From: CAZNHL01 sp964572965 | GTDB taxonomy: Bacteria; Bacteroidota; Bacteroidia; Cytophagales; UBA9547 | Assembly (NCBI GenBank): GCA_964572965.1 | Contig: CAZNHL010000016.1 | Location: forward strand, 1 to 59,165 | Reading direction: 5' to 3' | DNA: 59,165 nucleotides | Notes under the pieces: generated by a model | Seen by the model: only the letters and a program-made list of their open reading frames with translations | The model's database searches: none | Told to the model about the DNA's origin: nothing | Made by a program: the position numbers and the translations under genes | Shown here: one piece after another, positions 1 through 8,471 of the stretch | Layout: each line of letters opens with the position of its first letter | How positions within the stretch are numbered: the stretch's first letter is position 1

Positions 1-55
1 CCCACGACCTCCTGAACCACAATCAGGCGCTCTAACCAACTGAGCTAAAACCACC
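1..55 (-). tRNA. tRNA-His (anticodon GTG), cut by the window edge
   Basis: Read on the minus strand, the first 55 bases give a 7-nt acceptor 5' arm, U8-A9, a D arm with GCTC/GAGC pairing, a perfect CCTGA/TCAGG anticodon stem and the loop TTGTGGT, so the anticodon is GTG (His). An extra G precedes position 1, matching the G-1 identity base typical of tRNA-His. The T arm begins (GTGGG) and is then cut off by the window edge, so the 3' third is missing for technical reasons and this is not a pseudogene. Confidence 0.93.
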
Positions 56-220
56 GTGTAATTGGAATGCAAATATAGGTCTTTTGTCTGATAATACAAG
101 GGGAGTCATTAATTTTTTAGCTAATTAATTGCCTTTATTATCTTATTAGAAGGTTTTTGTTTGTGGTTAATAGTGAATGCAAGTGTTAAATAAGGGTTTA
201 AAACGTTCTGAAAGAGTTAG

Positions 221-1552
221 TTATTCAACTATTAATTTAGAAGTCTTACCCTCAATTTCTACAAGATATAAACCTGATGTCAGGATCGAAATATCTATTG
301 TACTTACAAGTTCTGTTAACTTTTGCTCAATCAGCATTTGTCCAAGCGAATTTGAAATTTTTAAAGTTTCAGGAGAGGTCTTCTTTCTTTCTATAAAGAA
401 AAGCCCATTTGTCGGATTTGGATAAACCTTGTTTAAGTTTGATGTTATTAACTCATCATCTACTGAGGTTGACAGACATTCGTTAAATATTTCTGAAAAA
501 TTTTCTGCAAATTCATCTCCGGCATTTTTAGTAATGTTTACGGACCATGTAGTCATTCCTCTTAATTCAGGGTAGCCTCCTTGCTGAAGTAATTTGTATG
601 AGCCTGGTCTGGGACCTATTCCTCTTAAATAGTCTACAGCGTCAAAAACATCATAAGGGTCAACGTAGCCTGTACTTGCGGCGTTTTTAGTTGCCGGTAA
701 TGCTACAGTTACTTTACTTGCAGGTATTCCTGAGTATACCCCTCTGTTATTCGCGCACGTAAACCCTCTTATGACAGCCTCGGTCTGACTGACGATGAAA
801 TCAATTGTACCATCATTATATGACTTTCCATCTAAACCAACATTGGCTCCTGCATTATAAAGCTGCATCATAACTAAATCAATATCGTCACGCAGAGCTT
901 CGATGATTGGAAGATAAGCTACCCCGTAAGCATTTGTCAGACCCGCTGATAGACCTCCTGTAACATATGCGGTTTCAGGAACTAAAGTAAGAATCATCTT
1001 TTTATTATAAGTGCTCTGATACCACGTAAGTAATTGTTTAATACCTTTAATTAAGTTGGCTATTTTAATAGAAGGAGCGTTTATTGTTCCTGTTTGAGTT
1101 AAATACATGCTGTGTTCCAGATCGATATCGATTCCATCGACTCCATAGCTACTTATGTAGTTTTTTGTTTTAGTGACAAAAGTAGCTATATCTGCATCTG
1201 TATCTAAGCTGAAAGATCCATTGGCACCTCCTATACTGAAGATTACTTTTTTGCCTTTAGCTTGTACTATAGGTATATCCTGTCTTAATTCAGAATCTCT
1301 ATAGTGGTAGAAGCTAAGATCATTAATTGTGTTATTGCTACCGTTTCCGTCTCCGCCACCTGCTTCAAGAAATGAAAGACAAATTACATTGTACTTGTCA
1401 TTTATATTGGCAAGTCTTACTCTGTCCCCCCAGGATGTCTGATAATAACCTACTAAGACATTACAGGGTAATTGGGCATACGACTTTTCAAATGCTGAAA
1501 TTAAAAATGTAAGAACAAATACTACTGTGTAAATTGTAGACGTTTTCTTCAT
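221..1552 (-). CDS. Secreted GH18 chitinase with T9SS C-terminal sorting domain
   Basis: A 443-residue protein with a signal peptide (about residues 1-26, ending SYA-Q). It has the GH18 hallmarks: FSIGG near residue 105, the full catalytic motif DGIDIDLE at 139-146 with E146 as the expected proton donor, and MMQLYN near 228-233. The layout resembles ChiD-type bacterial chitinases. The last 70 or so residues start with VYPNPTNG and form a type A T9SS sorting tail, so export across the outer membrane by T9SS is expected. By family it hydrolyses beta-1,4-GlcNAc polymers; the exact substrate is inferred. It is divergent from a membrane AraC-type regulator, with about 200 bp of shared regulatory DNA between them. 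Confidence 0.93.
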   Translation of the reverse strand: MKKTSTIYTVVFVLTFLISAFEKSYAQLPCNVLVGYYQTSWGDRVRLANINDKYNVICLSFLEAGGGDGNGSNNTINDLSFYHYRDSELRQDIPIVQAKGKKVIFSIGGANGSFSLDTDADIATFVTKTKNYISSYGVDGIDIDLEHSMYLTQTGTINAPSIKIANLIKGIKQLLTWYQSTYNKKMILTLVPETAYVTGGLSAGLTNAYGVAYLPIIEALRDDIDLVMMQLYNAGANVGLDGKSYNDGTIDFIVSQTEAVIRGFTCANNRGVYSGIPASKVTVALPATKNAASTGYVDPYDVFDAVDYLRGIGPRPGSYKLLQQGGYPELRGMTTWSVNITKNAGDEFAENFSEIFNECLSTSVDDELITSNLNKVYPNPTNGLFFIERKKTSPETLKISNSLGQMLIEQKLTELVSTIDISILTSGLYLVEIEGKTSKLIVE

Positions 1553-1578
1553 GAATTTTTTTGCGTTAAATTGCTTTA

Positions 1579-1586
1579 CAAATATA
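1579..1586 (-). promoter_or_regulatory. Bacteroidota -7 element of the chitinase promoter
   Basis: The minus strand reads TATATTTG here, an exact match to the TANNTTTG -7 consensus, 26 nt before the chitinase ATG. No clear TTTG -33 element is seen at the expected distance, which would fit a promoter that needs an activator. Assignment is by motif and position only. Confidence 0.5.
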
Positions 1587-1681
1587 CTTTTAATAATTAT
1601 TAAAAGGTTTGCTTATTATGAAATTGACTTTGCAGTGTATAATTGTTTGATATATAGTGAATTGTATTGTTTTTGAAAAGA

Positions 1682-1717
1682 AAAAAGCAAAGTTTTAAGT
1701 TGAAAAAGCAAAGTTTT
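1682..1717 (+). repeat. Two 15-bp direct repeats 21 bp apart, likely operator
   Basis: AAAAAGCAAAGTTTT occurs perfectly at 1682-1696 and again at 1703-1717, a start-to-start distance of 21 bp or two helical turns. It lies between the divergent chitinase and AraC-type genes, 42 bp before the regulator ATG. Direct half-sites at this spacing are what AraC-family regulators commonly bind. Binding is inferred. Confidence 0.6.
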
Positions 1718-1758
1718 GTAAATTAGAAAAGTCCCTGTTTTGATAGAAATTGTACAAA

Positions 1759-2868
1759 ATGATTACTAGAAAAAATGTAAATATCTTTCTTTTTTTAACA
1801 GGAGGAATGCTACTAATCATTTTTTTAGGGTTATATAAGAGCAGGAAAAAAGAAATTATACCTCAAAATGCCGGGAACGGAAAACTTGTAATTGGCACTT
1901 ATAAAGAAACAGGAGATTCTTCGGCCTCAAAAATCTTTGCGACTTTTAATAACGATAAGTTAGTCGTTGAATATGAATTAAGTCCTTCCTTCGGTGAGCC
2001 ATTTGCTGGAGTATACATTTACGATAGTTCTAGTGCCCATGGAACTTTCGATCTTTCAAAATATGATTATCTGACTTTAAGGCTGACTTCTGTTCATGGC
2101 AAGCGTATTCCTATCTCTTTAGCTGTAGTACCTGATTCAAATATTTATCCGGAATTAAAAGAGCATATTTCATATAGTGTATTGGTTGATCATTATGGCC
2201 GTGACACAATCTATCATATACCTTTATCGTCTTTTAAAATACCAAGCTGGTGGTTCAGGGAGCACCATCTCACACATCTGAAGGAGAGTGTTCAGGATTT
2301 TTCAAATGTAAAATCGATTATTATAGGCAGCTGTCAAGCTTTACCTCCCAATGTGAAAGATGTAACATCTGTTGCACAATTGACTTTTGAGTCGTCTAAC
2401 AATACTTTAATAACAGTATCGCTTGTAGCCTTGTTGTTATTAGTGGGTTTAGCATTCTACAATAACTCCCATAGAAAAGAGAAAAACAAGAGCCGCGTAA
2501 TTGATTATAAGCCCTTAAAAATAGTAAAGGAGAAAAATAAAGATTTAGAAAGGGTCGTGAATTATATAGCAGGGAAGTATTCTGATCAGGAGTTAGGCTT
2601 GCAACAAATTCAGACGGCTTTAGGGCTGGGTGGCAAAGCAATTTCAAAGTTAATTAAAGATGAATATAGCTTGTCATTCAATGATTACCTGAACCAGTTA
2701 AGAATAACTGAAGTAAAGCGTTTATTGAAAGAAACTAATCTGCCTGTATCAGAAATTGCCTATAATGTTGGTTATGGTAATATTTCCCATTTTAACAGGG
2801 TATTTAAGAATTTAACCGGCCAGAGTCCAAAACAATTCAGAGAAGAAGACCCGGCCGGTTACAAATAA
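1759..2868 (+). CDS. Membrane-anchored AraC-family regulator with periplasmic sensor domain
   Basis: A 369-residue protein from ATG 1759; an in-frame TTG at 1750 is a weaker start. A TM helix at about residues 7-26 leads to a periplasmic domain of about 190 residues with a beta-rich pattern like CIA30/CBM11-type carbohydrate-binding folds. A second TM follows at about 216-235, then a cytoplasmic AraC HTH domain at about 262-362. That domain has the typical second helix-turn-helix (ISHFNRVFK, then G-Q-S-P). There is no kinase or receiver domain, so it looks like a one-component sensor that binds DNA from the membrane. It is divergent from the chitinase, which is its obvious candidate target. 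The sensor ligand is unknown; chitin fragments are a guess from context. Confidence 0.85.
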   Translation: MITRKNVNIFLFLTGGMLLIIFLGLYKSRKKEIIPQNAGNGKLVIGTYKETGDSSASKIFATFNNDKLVVEYELSPSFGEPFAGVYIYDSSSAHGTFDLSKYDYLTLRLTSVHGKRIPISLAVVPDSNIYPELKEHISYSVLVDHYGRDTIYHIPLSSFKIPSWWFREHHLTHLKESVQDFSNVKSIIIGSCQALPPNVKDVTSVAQLTFESSNNTLITVSLVALLLLVGLAFYNNSHRKEKNKSRVIDYKPLKIVKEKNKDLERVVNYIAGKYSDQELGLQQIQTALGLGGKAISKLIKDEYSLSFNDYLNQLRITEVKRLLKETNLPVSEIAYNVGYGNISHFNRVFKNLTGQSPKQFREEDPAGYK

Positions 2869-2878
2869 TGATGATGAA

Positions 2879-4213
2879 TTACCTGTCAAAAGAAAGTCTT
2901 TGTCCTTTTACACTTTCATCGAAATCTCCGTTAGCATAAACCAGATGACCTGAAACAAGTGTGTGGGTTACCTTTGACTTGAACGTATGGCCTTCAAAAG
3001 GAGACCAGCCACATTTGCTCAATATATTTTCACGGCTCACTTTCCATGGACTATTAAGATCAACAATTGCTAAGTCTGCATAGTAACCCTCGCGTATAAA
3101 ACCTCTTTTCTCTATTTCAAAAAGAACAGCCAGGTTATGGCTCATTTTTTCTGCTATTTTCTCTAAAGTAATTTTACCCTGATGATAGAAATCAAGCATG
3201 GCAACAAGCGTGTGTTGTACGAGTGGTCCGCCAGATGGTGCAGCAGCATATGATTGTTCTTTCTCTTCAATAGTATGTGGTGCATGGTCGGTTGCAATTA
3301 CATCAATACGCCCGTCTAACACCGCTTTGAAAATTGCTTCACGGTCATTGGCTGTCTTTACAGCCGGATTCCATTTGATGTAATTACCTTTTGTAGCATA
3401 GTCGGAATCGCTGAACCATAAATGATGTATACAGGCTTCAGCTGTAATTCTTTTATTTTTAAGCGGTGTCGTATTTTCGAACAGCTCCAATTCCTTTGCT
3501 GTTGAAATATGAAGGATATGCAGGCGTGTATTATGTTTCTTGGCCAATGTTACTGCGAAAGAAGATGATTTGTAGCAAGCTTCAGCACTACGAATCAGGG
3601 GGTGCATTTCTGCAGTAAGGTTATCGCCGTATTGATCTTTAAAATGTGCTGTATTTTGTTTGATCATCGGGTCGTCTTCACAATGCGTTGCAATCAGCAT
3701 TTTTACTTTAGAAAAGATATTTTCCAGTGTTTCCTGCTGATCAACCAGCATGTCTCCTGTAGATGAGCCCATGAAGACCTTTACACCGCATACATTCTTC
3801 GGGTTTGTTTTAAGCACTTCCTCAATATTGGAGTTTGTGGCTCCCATAAAGAATGAATAGTTAGCAAGTGAAGTACGTGAAGCGATCTCATACTTTTGCT
3901 CTAAAAGCTCCTGAGTAGTGGTAGGAGGATTTGTATTAGGCATTTCCATGTAGCTTGTCACGCCGCCGGCAACAGCTGATCTGGCTTCTGAATAAATAGT
4001 AGCCTTGTGGGTGAGCCCTGGTTCTCTGAAGTGTACCTGATCATCAATTACTCCCGGGAAAATGTGCTTTCCGGCAGCATCAATTGTCTGATCGGCATTA
4101 ATATCAAGATCTGTTCCTATTGTCTGGATTTTTCCGTCTTTAATTAACAAGTCAGCTTTTTGCAGGCTTCCTTCGTTCACAATTGTACCGTTTTTAATCA
4201 GGATTGTTTTCAT
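2879..4213 (-). CDS. pyrC: Dihydroorotase, amidohydrolase superfamily class I
   Basis: A 444-residue cytoplasmic amidohydrolase, the usual length for class I dihydroorotases, which interconvert carbamoyl-aspartate and dihydroorotate in pyrimidine synthesis. Visible landmarks are the substrate-binding FREPG at 62-66, the GVKVF lysine at 145 (usual carboxylated metal bridge), H177 in ATHCED, H232/H235 in LHILH and D309 in ATDHAPH. The N-terminal metal motif is QVH (Q59, H61) in place of the canonical HxH. I believe this variant occurs in other Bacteroidota dihydroorotases but could not check. It is convergent with the AraC-type gene, with only 10 bp between them. Related hydantoinase or allantoinase activity is less likely given FREPG. 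Confidence 0.88.
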   Translation of the reverse strand: MKTILIKNGTIVNEGSLQKADLLIKDGKIQTIGTDLDINADQTIDAAGKHIFPGVIDDQVHFREPGLTHKATIYSEARSAVAGGVTSYMEMPNTNPPTTTQELLEQKYEIASRTSLANYSFFMGATNSNIEEVLKTNPKNVCGVKVFMGSSTGDMLVDQQETLENIFSKVKMLIATHCEDDPMIKQNTAHFKDQYGDNLTAEMHPLIRSAEACYKSSSFAVTLAKKHNTRLHILHISTAKELELFENTTPLKNKRITAEACIHHLWFSDSDYATKGNYIKWNPAVKTANDREAIFKAVLDGRIDVIATDHAPHTIEEKEQSYAAAPSGGPLVQHTLVAMLDFYHQGKITLEKIAEKMSHNLAVLFEIEKRGFIREGYYADLAIVDLNSPWKVSRENILSKCGWSPFEGHTFKSKVTHTLVSGHLVYANGDFDESVKGQRLSFDR

Positions 4214-4264
4214 ATATAGAATCGGATTTCTTTATTGATGGCAGTGTCTTGAATGCCCCGGAGG

Positions 4265-5143
4265 TTATTTGTTCTGGTACTTATACAGGTGTACCTTGTT
4301 GTTCTCAAAGAAATAGAAATATTTGTCGCCAACCATTACATAGTTAATTTTATTCAGGCTTGCAGGAATAGCAACCTCTCTGATATCAAAATCATACAGG
4401 TCAAAAAATACGACTTTATTGCCTTTAACAAAGTATAGTTCGTTGTTGTAAAAACTGACAAAGTCAAGTCCTTTAAAAGGAATCTTCTTCTTGTAATTCC
4501 CCATATTGTCAAATACCAGCACTCCATAATTCTTATCAACTACAAAAAGAAGGTTTTGGTATTCTCTCATAAAGGTAATGTCATAGTCGACAGCATCCAG
4601 TAGTAAGTCACAAGGAGTTTTAAGGCTTTGTTGTGTAAACTGAAGGTTAAATTTTTTCAGAGAAAAATCAGTGTCATCAAATAACCATATGTTATTGTCG
4701 GCAGAAATAGTGGCCATACGCGCGAAACCAGAAGCAACATTGATGGCATAGGTTGACTGGTTGGTCAGATACCTGTCTAATAGCATGAATTGCTGGATGT
4801 CTCTATAGAATACAAATACCTTAAGAGATGACCATGCTTCCATCATATACACGTCGTTGGTAATTGTAGAAGAGAAGCCTAATAAGCTGTCGCCTTCAGC
4901 GCTATATTTAAAGATGTTTTGTCTTACATCAGCAAAATATAAGTTAAAATAACGGTCGCAGGTGACGTCGGTAATTTTATTTTTAGTTGTAAAGCTTTTA
5001 TAAAAAGTAAAAGTTTTGGTAGTATCAGGTTCGCCCTGTGCAAAAGTAGCCAGCGAAACTGAGAGCCAGAATAAGATCAATATGATGATGCTAGGAAGCT
5101 TCAAAAGGAGTAAGGTTAAATTCTTGGCCCGACATTGTACCAT
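4265..5143 (-). CDS. Secreted propeller-like protein of unknown function
   Basis: A 292-residue protein with a long hydrophobic N-terminus and an apparent signal peptidase site at TFAQ-G near residue 36. The remainder is a run of short beta-strand segments rich in aromatic residues (such as NIWLFDD and VFFDLYDF), like a six-bladed propeller without a recognisable enzyme motif. The start ATG lies 53 nt inside the end of the lpxH-like gene, suggesting translational coupling and co-transcription with the lipid A gene. Periplasmic or lipid-anchored placement is inferred. I do not recognise a named family. Confidence 0.7.
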   Translation of the reverse strand: MVQCRAKNLTLLLLKLPSIIILILFWLSVSLATFAQGEPDTTKTFTFYKSFTTKNKITDVTCDRYFNLYFADVRQNIFKYSAEGDSLLGFSSTITNDVYMMEAWSSLKVFVFYRDIQQFMLLDRYLTNQSTYAINVASGFARMATISADNNIWLFDDTDFSLKKFNLQFTQQSLKTPCDLLLDAVDYDITFMREYQNLLFVVDKNYGVLVFDNMGNYKKKIPFKGLDFVSFYNNELYFVKGNKVVFFDLYDFDIREVAIPASLNKINYVMVGDKYFYFFENNKVHLYKYQNK

Positions 5144-5867
5144 AAGTGCAGGATTTTACCCATTCACCCAGATTGATATAACGGGCATTATTGCCAACGT
5201 TTAAGTCTAAAGGTAAATGTCTGTGGCCAAAGATATAATAGTCATGGTGTTCTTTGGCTTCAAGTTCTTTGGAGTAGATATATAACCATTCGTCGTCTCC
5301 GAGAAAAACCTCTTCATCCACATGGTTAGCAATACGGCTATGTCCTGACCACGTATTGGCAATCCAGAATCCAATATTCGGGTGGATCCAGCTAAAAAGG
5401 AACTGACATATTTTACTGGCAAAGAAACGTTTCAGCAGTTTGTATGTAGCATCTCCGGGACCAAGTCCGTCTCCATGGCCAACAAGCACCTTGACGCCAT
5501 TGATGGAGAACTCCTGATTCTGGCGAAACATCTTTACATTCAGTTCTTTTTCAAAATAATCAAACATCCACATGTCGTGGTTGCCTGTGAAGAAATAGAG
5601 TTGAATACCTTTGTCGGAAAGCTCAGCCAATTTGCCAAGAATGCGGATAAATCCTTTAGGGACTGTGTATTTGTATTCGAACCAGAAGTCGAAAATATCA
5701 CCCACCAGGAAGATTGAGTGAGCGTCCGGGGAGATAAAATTTAACCACCTGATAAGTTTCTCTTCGCGTTGGCGGCTGGTCTTAGGATCAGGCGCACCAA
5801 GGTGAAAGTCAGAGGCGAAGTAGACTTTCTTATCAGGTGGTGTATTTATTTCAATCGTTTCAGCCAA
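5091..5867 (-). CDS. lpxH: UDP-2,3-diacylglucosamine hydrolase-like metallophosphoesterase
   Basis: A 258-residue calcineurin-like phosphoesterase. All metal motifs are present: SDFHLG (D20, H22), GDIFDFW (D57), GNHD (96-98), GHGD (H131) and GHRH (H215, H217). The FDFWFEY stretch is typical of LpxH and its relatives, which cleave UDP-2,3-diacylglucosamine to lipid X in lipid A synthesis at the inner-membrane surface. Its stop is 2 nt after the ftsH stop region, and ftsH-lpxH-propeller protein look like one operon. FtsH controls lipid A synthesis by proteolysis in E. coli, so the pairing is sensible, although the link here is only by position. Confidence 0.88.
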   Translation of the reverse strand: MAETIEINTPPDKKVYFASDFHLGAPDPKTSRQREEKLIRWLNFISPDAHSIFLVGDIFDFWFEYKYTVPKGFIRILGKLAELSDKGIQLYFFTGNHDMWMFDYFEKELNVKMFRQNQEFSINGVKVLVGHGDGLGPGDATYKLLKRFFASKICQFLFSWIHPNIGFWIANTWSGHSRIANHVDEEVFLGDDEWLYIYSKELEAKEHHDYYIFGHRHLPLDLNVGNNARYINLGEWVKSCTYGTMSGQEFNLTPFEAS

Positions 5868-5869
5868 AA

Positions 5870-7963
5870 CTAAGCTGCGCTATTAGGATCAGTAGAAATA
5901 CCTTCCGCATCAAGCGTATGGTTTTCAGGGTTGTTAGTAATAGAGTCCGCCGGTGGAATTACGGCTGCTTCAGGTTTATTCATATAAGCCTGAAAGTTAG
6001 TTTCCTTATCAAACGGACGCTTACCGATCAATCTTTCCAGATCCTGTTGGAAGAGAATTTCTTTTTTCAATAACTCCTGAGCAATAATTTCCAATGCCGG
6101 ACCGTGCTCTGTCAGCATTTTCTTAGTACGCAGGTAAGCATTATTGATGATTTTTCTTACTTCATCATCAATAGTCTGTGCTGTGGATTCAGAATATGGC
6201 TTTGTAAAACTGTATTCTGACTGTTTAGAGTCATAGAATGACATGTTACCGATTTTGTCATTCATACCATAAACAGTAACCATGCTATAAGCTACTTTGG
6301 TAATACGCTCTAAGTCACTCAATGCACCTGTAGAGATTTTACCGAAGATGATTTCTTCTGCGGCTCTACCGCCCAATGCCATACACATTTCGTCAAACAA
6401 TTGTTCTGTAGTGTAAAGGAATTGTTCTTTTGGTAAGTACTGTGCATAACCTAATGCGGCAACTCCACGAGGAACAATACTCACTTTTACCAATGGATCT
6501 GCATGTTCCAGATACCAGCCTGCTACTGCGTGGCCTGCTTCATGGTAAGCAACAATTTTCTTTTCTTCAGGAGAAATGATTTTATTTTTCTTTTCTAAGC
6601 CCCCGATAACACGGTCAATCGCATCATGGAAGTCCTGCATTTCAATGTGTGGTTTATTACGACGGGCAGCAATCAAAGCTGCTTCGTTACATACGTTAGC
6701 GATTTCAGCACCTGCAAAACCTGGTGTTTGCGAAGCTAATTTCTTAACGTCTACATCACCATTAAGCTTTAATGGTCCTAAGTGTACTTTAAAGATAGCC
6801 TCACGACCAACCAGATCCGGTTTGTCAATTGAAATCATTCTGTCAAAGCGACCCGGACGAAGCAATGCTGAATCCAACACATCGGGACGGTTTGTAGCAG
6901 CAAGGATAATAATCCCGGAATCTGTTGCAAAACCATCCATTTCTACCAACAGAGAGTTCAATGTGTTTTCCCGTTCGTCGTTTCCTCCAGGCATTGCACC
7001 TTTGCCACGGCTACGGCCAACGGCATCAATTTCATCAATGAAAATAATACAAGGTGCTTTTTCTTTTGCCTGTTTGAAAAGGTCACGTACACGTGCTGCA
7101 CCGACACCTACAAACATTTCAACGAAATCAGAACCTGATAAGCTGAAGAAGGGTACAGCTGCTTCACCTGCTACCGCTTTTGCCAGTAAGGTTTTACCTG
7201 TTCCCGGAGGGCCTACAAGCAATGCGCCTTTTGGTATTTTACCACCTAGTTTTGTGAACTTGGTAGGGTTTCTAAGGAATTCAACAATTTCCTGGATCTC
7301 TTCTTTGGCTTCGTCAAGACCGGCAACATCAGAGAAAGTGATTTTAACTTTATTGTCAGCATCAAATAGTGCTGCGCGAGATTTGCCGATATTGAAAATC
7401 TGCCCGCCAGGGCCTCCGCCTGAAGCCATTCTGCGCATTAAGAACCAGAAACCCAGTCCCATTGCAATCAGGAATCCCCAGTTTAGCAGGAAGCCATAGA
7501 AGTCATTTCTGTCGTTTTCTATACTGTATTCAATACGTTTGTTTTCAGGAAATCCTCTTTGGATATCATCCAGCCTTTTCTGGAAATAATCAGATTTGTT
7601 GATTTTGAAACGGTATTGAGGACCGGAAGAGTTTGGAGAGAAGCCTCGGTTGCTAAGTTCTTCTTTATATTTAGCATTCTCTAAAGCGTCTTCTTTTAAG
7701 TAAACTTCTACCTCATGTTCATTGACGATAGTGATGGACCGCACATCGTGGCTTTCCAGCATTTTCTCGAACTTGGGTTGCGTTATTTCAATGCTTGAGT
7801 TGCTGCGATTGAAATAGGTAATAGCAAAAATCAATATTAGAAGTGATATAATCACCCAAATCTGATAATTGTTACCTCCACTGCTTTGTGGAACTTTAGG
7901 AAGGAAAGAGTTATTCTTCTTTTTTTGGTTATCCTCAGTATTCGAATTAGGATTTTCGCTCAT
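5870..7963 (-). CDS. ftsH: ATP-dependent zinc metalloprotease FtsH
   Basis: A 697-residue membrane protease of normal family length. TM1 lies at about 34-51 and TM2 at about 158-176, enclosing a periplasmic domain. Walker A (GPPGTGKT, 251-258), Walker B (IIFIDE, around 307-311), the second region of homology with ATNRPDVLD, and the zinc site HEAGH (474-478) are all intact. It degrades misfolded membrane proteins and selected regulators using ATP. It lies 74 nt downstream of rsfS on the same strand and is followed directly by the lpxH-like gene. The tail after about residue 655 is poorly conserved and Pro/Asn rich, as usual. Confidence 0.98.
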   Translation of the reverse strand: MSENPNSNTEDNQKKKNNSFLPKVPQSSGGNNYQIWVIISLLILIFAITYFNRSNSSIEITQPKFEKMLESHDVRSITIVNEHEVEVYLKEDALENAKYKEELSNRGFSPNSSGPQYRFKINKSDYFQKRLDDIQRGFPENKRIEYSIENDRNDFYGFLLNWGFLIAMGLGFWFLMRRMASGGGPGGQIFNIGKSRAALFDADNKVKITFSDVAGLDEAKEEIQEIVEFLRNPTKFTKLGGKIPKGALLVGPPGTGKTLLAKAVAGEAAVPFFSLSGSDFVEMFVGVGAARVRDLFKQAKEKAPCIIFIDEIDAVGRSRGKGAMPGGNDERENTLNSLLVEMDGFATDSGIIILAATNRPDVLDSALLRPGRFDRMISIDKPDLVGREAIFKVHLGPLKLNGDVDVKKLASQTPGFAGAEIANVCNEAALIAARRNKPHIEMQDFHDAIDRVIGGLEKKNKIISPEEKKIVAYHEAGHAVAGWYLEHADPLVKVSIVPRGVAALGYAQYLPKEQFLYTTEQLFDEMCMALGGRAAEEIIFGKISTGALSDLERITKVAYSMVTVYGMNDKIGNMSFYDSKQSEYSFTKPYSESTAQTIDDEVRKIINNAYLRTKKMLTEHGPALEIIAQELLKKEILFQQDLERLIGKRPFDKETNFQAYMNKPEAAVIPPADSITNNPENHTLDAEGISTDPNSAA

Positions 7964-8037
7964 ATTGTCTATTCGTATTTTGAATAAAAGTCGATACTCA
8001 AATTGAGTGCCACATTTACAATAACAAAAAATGCCGG

Positions 8038-8421
8038 TTATTGTTCGTCAGGCAAGTAAGTGATTTCTGCGTCCCCCCACAAATCTTCCAGTCCAAAAAA
8101 TGCTCTTTTTTCTTTAGAGAATACGTGTGCGACTACATCAATATAATCAATTAGTATCCACTCGCGATTTTGTTTGCCTTCTTTGTGGAACGGACTATGC
8201 GTAAGTGTCTTATAAACAATGTCTTCTACAGAATCTCCGATAGCATCAACTTGCGTATCTGAATTACCAGTTGCTATTACAAAAAAGTCTGCAAAGGCAT
8301 TTTTAACATTTCTTAAGTCTAGTATTGCTATGTTTGATGCTTTCTTTTCCTGCATACCTTTCACTATAAGGTCTGCAAGTAATTCTGCTTCTACGTCTTT
8401 TGCTTTCTTTCTTTTGGCCAT
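8038..8421 (-). CDS. rsfS: Ribosomal silencing factor RsfS
   Basis: A 127-residue protein of the RsfS/Iojap family, which binds ribosomal protein L14 and blocks joining of 30S and 50S subunits in slow growth. Recognisable features are the DLRNVKNAFADFFVIATGNS segment, conserved TQVDAIGD, the REWILIDYIDVVAHVF core strand and the FGLEDLWGDA end. It precedes ftsH, an order seen in many Bacteroidota, and is divergent from birA. The N-terminus is Lys-rich (MAKRKKAK). Confidence 0.95.
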   Translation of the reverse strand: MAKRKKAKDVEAELLADLIVKGMQEKKASNIAILDLRNVKNAFADFFVIATGNSDTQVDAIGDSVEDIVYKTLTHSPFHKEGKQNREWILIDYIDVVAHVFSKEKRAFFGLEDLWGDAEITYLPDEQ

Positions 8422-8471
8422 TATCTACTAAATTAGCATGTAAATTTAAGAATTCCTTAAACAATATCCCA

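Noticed and set aside
1..55. Truncated tRNA as a possible integration (att) site remnant
   Set aside because: The tRNA is cut by the window edge, not by an insertion. No integrase or flanking direct repeat is visible nearby.
177..425. 82-residue plus-strand frame at the chitinase 3' end
   Set aside because: It lies opposite the T9SS tail of the chitinase and has no protein-like features.
6576..7499. 307-residue open frame opposite ftsH
   Set aside because: It is the antisense shadow of the conserved FtsH ATPase region. Its translation is Ser/Pro/Ala-rich without any motif.
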